A DNA stretch of 64,000 nt from Acanthochromis polyacanthus (lineage: Eukaryota > Chordata > Actinopteri > Pomacentridae), in contig NC_067134.1 in the NCBI RefSeq assembly GCF_021347895.1, forward strand, positions 25,258,347 through 25,322,346, given 5' to 3'. The position numbers and the translations under genes are program-made. Of this stretch, positions 31,526 to 41,947 are shown piece after piece (position 1 is the stretch's first letter; each line of letters opens with the position of its first letter). Below the pieces are notes generated by a model. The model did no database searches. It saw only the letters and a list, made by a program, of their open reading frames with translations, and had not been told where the DNA came from.

Positions 31526-31530
<5 letters not shown>
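31371..31530 (+). repeat. 3' LTR of gypsy element
   Basis: Identical in all 160 positions that I compared with the LTR at 26980-27139. It is followed directly by TATAT. Confidence 0.93.
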
Positions 31531-31570
<40 letters not shown>

Positions 31571-31630
31571 TTTTTTGCTATTTTTTCCATACATGGTTTT
31601 ATATTTATTTATAAACCGAAATGGCAAAAA

Positions 31631-31698
<68 letters not shown>

Positions 31699-31755
31699 TC
31701 CTCTATATTTGGATCTTACAGGGTTAAAAGTACAGTTTTTTTCACTATATCTGTG

Positions 31756-31818
<63 letters not shown>

Positions 31819-31924
31819 TGCCATTTGGGTTTATAAATAAATATAAACCCATGTATAGAAAAATAGCAAAAAAACACAAAGAAATATATATACACACGCT
31901 TGCACACACACAAATATATATATA

Positions 31925-32006
<82 letters not shown>

Positions 32007-32225
32007 GCATTTTTTTTCTATATTTGGGTTATACATATATTTTTTGCCATTTTATCTATCTATCTATAAACCCAAATATAGGGGAAAAGAGCAAAAAATT
32101 AGCAAAAATAATATAGATTTGTTTTGATTTTCTTTGCTATTTTTTTCTGGATCTGGGTATATATGATTTTTTTTTTAAATGATGTATTTCTGCTACAGTG
32201 AGTTTTACAGGGTTAAAAGTTTTAA
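31531..32225. repeat. TA-microsatellite and inverted-repeat cluster, right half
   Basis: Reverse-complement copies of blocks B (31565-31632) and A (31699-31760), and a second direct copy of B (31811-31878), alternate with TA runs (31531-31566, 31633-31690, 31760-31813, 31936-31970). A (GA)n run (31971-32002) follows, and then further TTTTTGCTATTTTTT/ACCCAAATATAGGGG fragments to about 32225. Tyr-Ile open frames are TA-repeat artefacts. Confidence 0.8.
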
Positions 32226-33770
32226 AGGTAGAAAAATCTACACCCACTCGTATAAGCTGTCTGCTGGCAAGAAAGTAAAGCAGATTCTGGGTCATTATTA
32301 GCAATATGAGACATATTAACACCTTGCTTTTCTAAGACGTAATAGTTGAGGGAATGCTCATTTTTAGAAATGCTCGGAAAACAGATTTTTGTCTCAATGA
32401 ATCACATCTTTTCCCTGTAAATCTGCCATCCTCTCATGGCCTATTCGTGAAAACAGAGCTTCTGGAAAACAAGAGAGAAGCGATGAAGATGACTGCTTTC
32501 TGTGATCTCTCATTTGAAATGTCAGTGCGGCTGATCGCATAACGCACGGAGCAGATGTGTAAATGCAGTGTGAGCTGGTAGTCATAAAGCAGGATGTAGG
32601 TTTGGGCTTATAGCAATCCAAGAATCAGATAAGGCTGAAATGGAAAAGTAAAGGAGGAAATGGAATCTAATAATAACACGCTTTTGTTGTGCATATAACA
32701 CGGCGTGTGCATATTTTTCTGCTTACACAGAGATACGTGCAGATTTTTTTTGACTTGCAGATGCTCGTCATTTTGCACCGCGTTTTCTGATAGCGCGCTT
32801 TCTCAGTTACGGCCAACCCCGAACCTTCCAGCTCAGTCACACTTGTAAAAATAACACAAACCTCCCCACACATGCACCATAATGACGAAGCCGCTCCGTT
32901 TGCTATTCTGAACCGCTGCTATTTTTCTATTTGTTTATATCACGGAAGCAGCTCTGTGGAGTACTTAGAGTTGGGAATGTTGGAATAATGAGGCAGGCCT
33001 GTAAATAATGAAACAAAGGGTGTAGTGCATCAATTAAGAGCCATTTACCGCCTCGCATCCATCTCATCTCCATGTGTGTGTTTTTCTGTTTGTCTGATTT
33101 TTTTCCTCTCTCTCTCTCTCTCTGCAAATGCACACATCTTTCTGAAAACACATTAATCAAATCGTGGAACATCACCGTCTCCTCTGATATGAAAATGAGC
33201 CGTCCAGAGCCGCATTGAGGACATTGTCACCGTAATTGCTCTTTGACAGCTCACACACACACACGCACGCATAATCTTTAATTGCCTCCAAAATGTTTAT
33301 GTCAAGATGGCGTTGCTAAGATAATGGCTGGGGACTGTGTGGCCCACACTAATGGCATCTTCGTATTTAGCGCCTCACATCAGCAGAGGAATCGACGGAG
33401 CCCATCAGATATTTAGTGCTGTGCGGCGGCTGCCATTGTTGGGGTAATATTGTGCTGCTGGATGCCGGCCAATTCATTAAAAAACTTATCGCACCAGAAG
33501 GAAATCTAGAGCACACCGAGGCATATCAGGGAGATTTTAATAAATATAGCTAATATGACATTTTCAATAGGCTGCTCCTCTGTTTACATGCTGGAGTTTC
33601 ATTCCTCGAGTCGCTTTACAGCCACACTGTGCAGCGTTCTCTCTTAGATTGGTGACTTTACACGCCAGAGTTCATTAAACCCAAACTTCTTTTTATGATC
33701 GTCACATGGAGGATGATGGAAAGTTACAGAGTTCTGTTTGTTTGTCCCTTCTTGGCTTTATTGGCTAGAC
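32226..33770. other. Unique intergenic sequence, candidate conserved noncoding DNA at 33190-33640
   Basis: No gene is recognised. The block at about 33190-33640 is non-repetitive and contains several TAATT/ATTA cores, E-box-like and GC-richer words. Composition alone suggests a possible conserved noncoding element. A (CT)n run lies at 33107-33122. Confidence 0.25.
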
Positions 33771-33850
33771 CAGGGGCGTCAAACATAAGGCCCTCCAGAG
33801 GGTCCGATCTGCAAAGTGTAAAAATTACAGAGGTGAAAATGAAAACTTAC
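33771..33850 (+). mobile_element. hAT-like element, 5' end fragment
   Basis: CAGGGGCGTCAAACATAAGG followed by CCCTCCAGAGGGTCCGAT and GTGTAAAAATTACAGA matches the left end of the CAGGGGTGTCAAAC family, and the remainder is missing. The adjacent retroposon inserted just downstream. Confidence 0.65.
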
Positions 33851-33883
33851 TGCGACACTATTCAAAGACGTTGAACATTGTGC

Positions 33884-34160
33884 AGTTTGCATGTTCTCCC
33901 TGTGCATGCGTGGGTTTTCTCCGGGTACTCCGGCTTCCTCCCACAGTCCAAAAACATGCTGAGGTTAATTGGTAACTCTAAATTGCCCGTAGGTGTGAAT
34001 GTGAGTGTGATTGTTTGTCTGTATATGTAGCCCTGTGACAGACTGGTGACCTGTCCAGGGTGTCCCCTGCCTTCGCCCAAGTCAGCTGGGATAGGCTCCA
34101 GCACCCCCCATGACCCTAGTGAGGATAAAGCGATGTATAGAGAATGGATGGATGGATGGA
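33884..34160 (+). mobile_element. SINE-like retroposon with 12-bp target-site duplication
   Basis: The 277-bp element AGTTTGCATGTTCTCC...GAATGGATGGATGGATGGA is the same family as 12299-12560. It is flanked by perfect direct repeats TGAACATTGTGC at 33872-33883 and 34161-34172. The long variable duplication and the short tandem 3' tail are hallmarks of target-primed reverse transcription, so this copy is a complete insertion. Confidence 0.8.
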
Positions 34161-34196
34161 TGAACATTGTGCGATATAATATGAGTCAGCGGCTTC

Positions 34197-34281
34197 ATGT
34201 TAGCACATGAATAAAAGTGTGAGTTTTCATGGAGAACATGAAGTTGCCTGGGTGACCCCAAACTTTGGAACAGTAGTGTAG
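34197..34281 (+). mobile_element. Tc1/mariner-like MITE, 3' fragment
   Basis: TGTTAGCACATGAATAAAAG...GGGTGACCCCAAACTTTG then AACAGTAGTGTA matches the right end of the MITEs at 18544 and 36222. Confidence 0.7.
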
Positions 34282-36221
34282 CTTCACCAAAATTCAACTT
34301 AAACAGGAGTCTAATCAAATGCCTGTGTGCATATTCAGGCTGTTAAAATGGCAGCAGATATGGTCTGAAACCTAAATGTCACAAGCTGAGAGTCACTTTT
34401 CCTGCCTTTCTGATTCACCAAAGAAGGAGAAAAAAAAGGCTTACTCTGAGTTGACCTGCCGAGGTCAGAGTCTCCATCAGTGAGGAGAAACACCTGAATA
34501 ACAGCAGCTGCACTATCCGTCACTACTTGAGCTCACAGGTACAGTCTGTGCCTCTGTCTATGTGCACGGCTTTCCATTTTCTGTTCCACACCCCCACTCG
34601 TACGCGAGGCAGAATTCCAAGTGTTTGTTTTTTTGCACGTCATCAAGTGCCACATGAGAAAAACGGCATTCAAAAGACAGTTTTTTTTCCCCCCTTTTGT
34701 TTCTGAGGAGTGTAAGCTCCAAACGGACGCTCTAAGAGACAAGAAGCATCGCTGATGAGCCGCTCTGGCTGCGATCCCGGACATCCACATAACGGTCTCA
34801 TGCTCACAACATGACACGTGATATAGCAACATGAAGAAGGGGGAAGGAAATTCAGCGATTGTGTGTCTTGTAAACAGCTTCTTTCATTTTTCTCAGATGA
34901 CTTTTGTTCTTTTTGCGTCAATCTAACTTCCCTACTCGTATGTATTTGGTGAATACACTTGATTTAATTTGCATTTTACGAAAAAAGTTGGGAAAGTTCT
35001 CATTTTAACCTGTCACAAATGGATGCAAATGTACTCACACACACTCGGTCCCACTGAGCGGCTGCAGCAGCGATGACCTTGCTATCGTTTACAGCAGCTG
35101 CCAGTCTATTGTGTACTGTGGATCAGCTCAGTTACCCTCCTCCTCCTCCTCTTCCTCCTCTCCATCAGCACCACATGCACTCACAAACACTGCAAATGGC
35201 ATCCCAGTTTTAGCTCGCCTCTCCAGCCTCTGCCTAATTATCACGGTGCTGAAGCTGTCATGAAAAAACAGGCCCCGTTGTGGCCACATGGAAGCAGGTC
35301 TCTTCGCTAAACCTCGCAGAGATTGACATTTACCAAGACTGAAACTTGCGCTGGGATTTTCTTCTATCACAGCCTGGGAGAGGGGGAGATAAAACGTGGG
35401 ATAGGAGGCTGCAGACTGCCATGCATCCGTCTATTCCGAATCTGGGTTGCAGAATAACAAGTGAATGATTTATGAACACGAGCACTTTTCCCACAGCGGC
35501 GGGGGATTGAAGTAGAAGTGACATGACAACAGGCTCAGGCAGATTGTTGTATTTACTCAGCAGGAATGCAGAGTGTAAACTGAAAGGATGCAAAGTAATG
35601 ACAGATTTGTTGTCGTCATTTATTTTTCTCCATACCTTGGATATTAAAACCTTTTAATTAATTACTGTGGCTGCGTAGGGCGTAGTCTTGAAGATTGACA
35701 GCTCACGGCTCCATTGTACTCCCTTCAGATGGACAGTTATGGATATTTTGGGACTCTATTGGCGTCTATGTTTTACACATGTGTACACACTTCTGCCCTT
35801 TTAGTGTCGCTCAGAAACTGGGCTGCACACAGAAGCCTGCAGAGAGGTTTTGCACAGAGTGTTGCAGAATTGGGGAGATGATGAAATTTATGTCACACGG
35901 AAAGACAGCATAGGAGTACTTAGCAGTAACCCAGTGTGTATCTGTTACCCCTTTAACACTGATGTAGTTCAAGGAGAATCAGTGTCTGATCTCAAACTGA
36001 CACTCTGTAAGAAAAGGTGGCTCCAATACTTGGCTGGTCTACAACCGAGAAGCATTTACAGTACGATCAATTAGCTAAAACCTTTTAGTGGTTGGATTCA
36101 AAAAAGTACAACAACCAAAATATTGGATGGCAGGAAAAGTAAGACAAATATTATTTGCCTTTCAGCAACAGTGTGTCTAGAAGGAGCTTCAATAATGAAA
36201 CCGATGTTCGAACAGCTTTGT
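34282..36221. other. Unique intergenic sequence
   Basis: No exon is recognised. A CTCCTCCTC run lies at 35137-35160. Open frames present have no splice or family support. Confidence 0.3.
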
Positions 36222-36575
36222 TCACTACCGTTCAAAAGTTTGGGATCACTTAGAAATGTCCTTATTTTTGAAAGAAAATCAGTTTTTTTCCAATGAGGAT
36301 AACATTAAATCAATCAGAAATACAGTCTAGACATTATTAATGTGGTAAATGACTATTCTAGCTGGACATTTTAATTGGAATATCTCCATAGGGGTACAGA
36401 GGAGCATTTCCAGCAACCATCACTCCTGTGTTCTAATGCTACATTATGTTAGCTAATCGGGTCATTGATGATTAGAAAACCCTTGTGCAGTTATGATAGC
36501 ACATGAATAAAGGTGTGAGTTTTCATGGAAAACATGAAATTGTCTGGGTGACCCCAAACTTTTAACAGTAGTGTA
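36222..36575 (+). mobile_element. Tc1/mariner-like MITE, complete copy
   Basis: The ends CACTACCGTTCAAAAGTTTG and (reverse complement) ACACTACTGTTAAAAGTTTG bound about 354 bp closely related to 18544-18882, including TGGTAAATGACTATTCTAG and CTCCATAGGGGTACAGAGG. Confidence 0.8.
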
Positions 36576-37190
36576 CATAATGACGAGGCTCAGTTGTGGA
36601 TCTTTAGCTCGTGCAAAACAAGTTCTAAGAAAGTTTGCAAGTTGAACCAACTTAGAGCAAACACTAGCACAAGCCCAAAGCTACTACCTGCTCTGCATTG
36701 TTGGAAAGTGATTGTGTAATTACCAACTAGATCTCATTTTAAACATTTCTTTAGTAAATATAATATTTGGAAATTTGCTGCAACTGTTAAAAAATGGTTG
36801 GTCCAGGAAAGACCAGAATCACTCTCACTTCTTTCACACATCTTCTTAATCTGGGATTGTTCTGCCTTTTTACTGCCTCTATGTTCAGTTTGTATGTAAG
36901 GTACAGAGACAGAATGGAGGGTTTTGTTGTTGCACCCTGCAGTGGAGGTTGTCCCAGAGCTGAATCTACACCTGCGTGACACGCTACACTCGTTACAGAC
37001 GCTGTTGTGCTACACGTCACGCTTCTGAATCCAGAATGTTGGCATTTGCCAGAAAGTAAACAATGGAGCGGCATGACGGCGGCTTGTTTGTTTCAGACTC
37101 AACTGGCATAACTATGGCACAATGAGGTGAACTTCTTATCAGCATTGTAGTGTGATCTCTGTGTGAAAGAGGCTTCCGTCTCATTCAGTA
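36576..37190. other. Unique intergenic sequence
   Basis: No gene or repeat family is recognised. Confidence 0.3.
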
Positions 37191-37775
37191 ATGATCCAAA
37201 CAAAGCAGTGTGATCTGTGGAGTTCCACAAGGTTCCGTCCTTGGTCCTCTTCTATTTTACCTTGTGGAAATAAAATGGCAAGTTCTTGGTGATGTCTTTT
37301 GAGTAAAATTAGTTAGACCAATGCTCAGCTTAACTTTCTGTCGCTGAAAACTAAAAGACTAAGTCGTTCTAATGATGGATTCAGGACCAAATTTTCATAA
37401 CCACATCAGATCAATGCTAGCTAAACCTTAATCAGATTTTTAAAAAAGTCACTCTCCAGTTTCCAGTAACAGCTGGAATAGTTTTTTTCTTTGCTCTCCC
37501 CTCAAAATCTGTCCCACAAGTTCTAAGCAGTGATGTCATGTGGTAACTAAACATATCAAACCACCATTTTATGCTCTGCAGAGGTGGAACAAACTTATGA
37601 AAGATGGATTTGATTTGTTTCCCTGCATTTATCATGTTCTTTTCAAATTAGTTTCTTGGGTCTTAACGCCTTATGCTGTGTTTCTTAAATTGAGTCTTGT
37701 GTGTATTTAAAAAAAGCGCTTTGAATTGCCTTTGTGTATGGCATGTGCTTTATAAATATACTTGCTTAGGTTTGT
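37191..37775 (+). pseudogene. Degraded non-LTR (LINE) retrotransposon, RT motif and 3' end
   Basis: 37198-37260 encodes CGVPQGSVLGPLLFYL, the hallmark (S)GVPQGSVLGPLLF segment of LINE reverse transcriptases. The frame soon breaks. The 3' end GAATTGCCTTTGTGTATGGC...GCTTTATAAATATACTTGC at 37724-37768 resembles the 3' terminus of L2/Rex-type fish LINEs. Most of the ORF is missing or mutated, so it is a fossil. Confidence 0.7.
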
Positions 37776-38609
37776 CTATAAATAAATGTTCATTATGCAC
37801 CTGTCTATCACAGATTAGTGGCTCAGCCTATAGCCTTCTTAATACCTTCTGTCTGACTGGTGGCTGTTTTCTTGGGCAGCCCTTTAGCACACATCAAGTG
37901 ATGCATTTTACATTCCACACAAGAAACGGCTCGTTAGCATGAGCGGTGATATTCGCTCGAAAATCCAAAAAAGACACGACGGCGTTGACTGACAGGGGAT
38001 CTGTGTGAAGTGTGGGAAGCAGAAACACATCGGCAGGTCCAAAAAAACCACTCGGTGTCACAGATTCATCCTCTTAGACACAGTTGTACAGTCGCACAGG
38101 CCATTAGACTCAACACATCCATCATTCTGCTGCTTTGTGGGTTTTATAGCAGCATGGCAGCCGGCCTGCTCCCAAACCATCTTCAGTTTTGATGCTCGGC
38201 TCGCTCAAATTGAAAGCACATTGACCCCAATCGGGGAGTGACACGCTGCGGCACCGCGGCCGTTATTAATAATGAGTGTGACATGCAAGGTGGTGGCTCG
38301 ACAAACAGGTTTGTGACCTCCCAAAAACACTGAGAAGCTGTTTTTATGACCTTTAGATGGAACGTGGAAATAACGAGAGTGGCTGCAGTCGTTACCCGCA
38401 ATCGGACCACGAATATCCTCAATATCATCAGTGTTAAAGATCAGCATCTCTCTCGCTCACACACTCCTCTCCTGGCTGTGTGTTTACGGTGTGTTTGCCA
38501 TCCTGAGCTGGCTAGTAGGCTTTGTGGAGCCTCTCTGGTCCCCTTCCTCATTTGCCTTTGACAACACTGATAATCCCACAACAAGATCCCCCCCATTCAA
38601 ACCTCCATC
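37776..38609. other. Unique intergenic sequence
   Basis: No gene is recognised. A stretch near 38160-38460 is non-repetitive with some GC-rich words, and I could not assign it. Confidence 0.3.
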
Positions 38610-38610
38610 T

Positions 38611-38662
<52 letters not shown>
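38610..38662. repeat. (CA)n microsatellite
   Basis: An uninterrupted CA run, followed by a looser ACACAC-rich region to about 38755. Poly-His/Thr and poly-Cys/Val frames are artefacts. Confidence 0.95.
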
Positions 38663-38663
<1 letters not shown>

Positions 38664-39169
38664 CACACACACTAACAAACATTTCCAGATGCTCACAAGC
38701 ACATGCACAAAAAACTCCCTCACACACACAAAAATACAATCATGCACACATATACTAGGTGCCAACCGTCACCATGGCAACTCCAATCAGCAAAGGCTCC
38801 CTTTCCCCTATTACAGCAAAGATATGACAGTTTCTCTCTCCTTCTTTCTACCCTCCTTGCAATATGATCGCTTTCCCTCCTCTCTCCCCTCGCTTCCTTC
38901 CTTCCTCCTTCTCTCTCTCCGTCTTTATTTCTGATTATCATCCTTCTCCTCTTATTCCAGGTCTCCTCTCTCATGCATGCAGCGATGCAAATCGTCCCCC
39001 AACAAACTGTATATATATATATTCATTTCTAAATTTATTTTCTAGGAAACAGTTTAGTAATAGCCAAAATATCAGCAAGGGACTTTTTGCAATTTAATTC
39101 CTCATGATTTTATTTTGGTCCTGTGTGTTCAAATTCTTTCAAAGCTGCCATGAATTGTTCAAATTTATT
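38663..39169. other. Intergenic sequence, pyrimidine-rich
   Basis: Contains CTTCCTT/CTCTCTC-rich simple sequence at about 38835-38925 and a short TA run at 39009-39021. No gene is recognised. Confidence 0.35.
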
Positions 39170-40332
39170 TTAGTTCAGGGGCCACATTCTCAAATGGACC
39201 AGACCGGTTAAATCACAGCATAATAACCGATAGAAAACCATAACTCCCAGTGTTCTGTTTTAGTACATTCTGAAAGTGTTCACATTTAAGGAATTGTCTT
39301 TTTACAAACCATCACGAACAACCTGAATGTTTTTAAGAAAAACAAATTCAACTTCAACAACATCTTGCCTCAGTTTATCATTTACACATTACAACCTACA
39401 GATCACAGAATGTCTACAAAGTAACACAACATTTAGTCACAGGTATCCGGAGCTGAACAATATAGTGTTTTACTGAATCAGACGAAAAAGACAAAAGATT
39501 ACAAAAATGAGACATAAAACGACAAAAGCGAGAAACAAATTGACAAAAAACAAGACAAATGACACGAAAAGAGTCAAAATATTTGAAAGTTATAAAGCGG
39601 CAAAAAATGGACAAATGACAAAAAAATTACACAAGTGACACAAAGGAGACAAAAAAATTACAAAAGTGAGAAAGAAAACAAGAAATAAACAACAAAAACG
39701 AGACAAAATATTACAAAAATGAGACACAAAATAACAAAAGAACAATGAACAATGTAGTATTTTACAGTGTGATCAAAACAACTGGTCATGGTCTGGAAAT
39801 AATTATATTAAATTACAGTTTTATAAATTAAAAATTTGCATTTTTAAAAAAAAATTTAACCTTTATTTAACCAGGAAAGATCCCATTGAGATTAAAAACC
39901 TCTTTTCCAAGGGAGTCCTGGCCAAGATAGGCAGCAGCAGATACAAAACAGTTATAAAATCACACAGTTAAGACATGATTAATATCCGAAAAAAGAATAA
40001 GAAAATAAATAAAAAGAACAGCAATCATCAAATTTACAAAACAAGTTATAAAAAAACAAGTACAAGTTGTGGAAATGGCCTCAAGAACTTGCAGTTTTGA
40101 TTTAAAGGCACTCAATGAGATTAACTCAGTTAATCTGAAGTCTTTCTGCAACATATTCCAGGCAGAAGGTGCAGAATAAGCAAAAGCCTTACCCAGCTCA
40201 GTGCGAACATATGGAACTGAAAGTAGAAGATCTTCAGTTAATGTCTTCTCTGTAATTTTTACATTTTACGGGGCAGATTGGACCCTCTGGAGGGCCGGTT
40301 TTGGCCCACGGACCGCATGTTTGACGCCCCTG
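39170..40332 (-). mobile_element. hAT-like element, minus orientation, with A-rich minisatellite and a nested repeat
   Basis: The right end GGAGGGCCGGTTTTGGCCCA...TTTGACGCCCCTG is the inverted left end of the CAGGGGTGTCAAAC family. The left side begins TTAGTTCAGGGGCCACATTC and matches the 55211-56328 copy, but its terminal repeat is lost. 39480-39740 is GACAAAA-type minisatellite. A different fish repeat (TTTAACCTTTATTTAACCAG...) is nested at about 39846-40230. Confidence 0.7.
39846..40230. repeat. Dispersed fish repeat nested in a hAT-like element
   Basis: TTTAACCTTTATTTAACCAGG then AAAGATCCCATTGAGATTAA and CTTTTCCAAGGGAGTCCTGG form a phrase I recognise as abundant in fish genomes. It interrupts the hAT-like sequence between TATAAATTAAAAATTTGC and GTTAATGTCTTCTCTG. 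The family is not assigned. Confidence 0.55.
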
Positions 40333-41520
40333 TTTTAGAGGATGAAGCCTCGTGTTGGATGTCCCAGCCTCTTAATGTAAAACACAGTGAAATGATGTGC
40401 TGTGTTATATACTGTGCATCATTGTATTTTGTGACATACTTTGTGCTCTCTGTCAATCGTGTCTGATGGACTGTGCAGCCAAATGATTGACAGCTTTTTC
40501 GCTTTTTATTGAGAGCTCTTTGCTTGTTGGAGAGAGGCTTGAGGCGATTTCGACATCGGCTGACAAAGTACAGGAGACGGATCTGCACGAGGGAAATTAT
40601 ACTTAATGGGGAGACAAGAGCTGAAGGTGTGAAGTTGGGAGTGTTTACCATACAGCAATCAAAATGATTGCCAGGTGACATGAGAAATTGGTAAAATAAA
40701 AATTGAGGTTCGCTAAAGATTGACGTTGTTGTCGTAGTTTCCACCAAAAAAAATGCAAACAATAAATTCATACAATGGTAAAGAGAAGCATCAAATCAAG
40801 CAAAAACAGGAAAAACTATAGATTAGTTTAGATGATATCGAGCAATCCAAGACTAATGTGCAACATCAGGAATAAAATACACTGTAAAAACTAAAAAGTA
40901 AAATTTTTTTGAATTTTTTTTATTTTTCTGTATTTTATAAATAAAAATAAAATATCTATAAAATGACACAAATTAACAATATGTCTTTTAAAGAAAACCT
41001 GTAGTTATTCAAAATAAAAACACATTAGCAAATTTATCATAATTCCACGAGTATTTTTTCTTTATTTAATAGATTCAACTGTTCAATAGATCAAACTGTT
41101 AAATTCCACTTTCATTGTGCGGATGCTTCTAAATTTTGATACAATTTGTGAAAATTAACTGAAAAAAGTATCAGTTCTGCAATTTTACATGGATATCTTG
41201 TATGATTACACGGAAAAATGCGTGTTCATCAGACTATGACACCAATAAGTACTGTAATCTATTTTTTTTTAAAGCATCATTTATATAATTTATCATTATA
41301 TGTATCTATGCAGTTTCATAGTTTTTATATACTTCATTAACAAAATAAAACCCCTATATGTCTGTGTGTGATTATGTAAGATTTGTGCTAGAAAATACAT
41401 GAAATTATGGGAAAATACTGTATTTTTATTAGATGGATTTCCATTATAATATTTACAGTGTTTTTACTTTTTACACCTGATAAAATATGACTACTTTTTA
41501 ATTTAATTCAATTTTACCTT
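40333..41520. other. AT-rich intergenic sequence
   Basis: ACACTGTAAAAACTAAAAAG at 40880 and TTTACAGTGTTTTTACTTTT at 41453 may be the ends of an old MITE, but the arms align poorly. No gene is recognised. Confidence 0.3.
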
Positions 41521-41947
41521 ACTTTACATTGCGTTGCATTGGGTTGTGTTGATTTGCATTATGTTACTTCGTTTTTCTTTGCTCTACGTTATAATGACTT
41601 GCGTTGCATTACGTTCTGTTGTGTTGTGTTGCATTGCTTTGCTCTACATTATGTTGCGTTGCTTTACGTTATGTTGCCTTGCATTGCATTCTGTTGCGTT
41701 GCATTGGGTTGATTTGCATTATGTTACTTCGTTTTGCTTTACTCTACGTTATGTTGCCTTGCTTTACATTGCGTTACTTTACGTTATGTTGCCCTGCTTT
41801 GCGCTACATTGCATTGCTTTACGTTATGTTGCCTTGCGTTGCATTGCATTCTGTTGCGTTGCCTTGCGTTGCATTGCATTCTGTTGCGTTGCATTGCGTT
41901 GCTTTGCTTTACGTTATGGTGCCTTGCATTGCATTGCATTGCTTTGC
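41521..41947. repeat. Degenerate pentanucleotide array (TTGCR / TTACG words)
   Basis: About 420 bp is built from GTTGC, ATTGC, CTTTG and TTACG words with period near 5 bp, and longer repeats such as GCATTCTGTTGCGTTGC at about 41677, 41868 and 41878. Cys/Leu/His/Ala-rich open frames in all three + frames are artefacts. Confidence 0.85.

Larger units (their letters stand above)
26980..31530 (+). mobile_element. Complete Ty3/gypsy LTR retrotransposon (4,551 bp)
   Basis: Two 160-bp LTRs, identical by my base-by-base reading, start TG and end CA and bound a single gag-pol ORF. A primer-binding site follows the 5' LTR and a purine tract precedes the 3' LTR. TATAT on both sides fits the usual 5-bp target duplication but is ambiguous inside a TA repeat. 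There is no envelope-like ORF. Identical LTRs and an uninterrupted ORF mean a recent insertion that could still be mobile. Confidence 0.92.

Noticed and set aside
26691..32036. Tyr-Ile repeat open frames flanking the gypsy element
   Set aside because: These are TA dinucleotide repeat artefacts.
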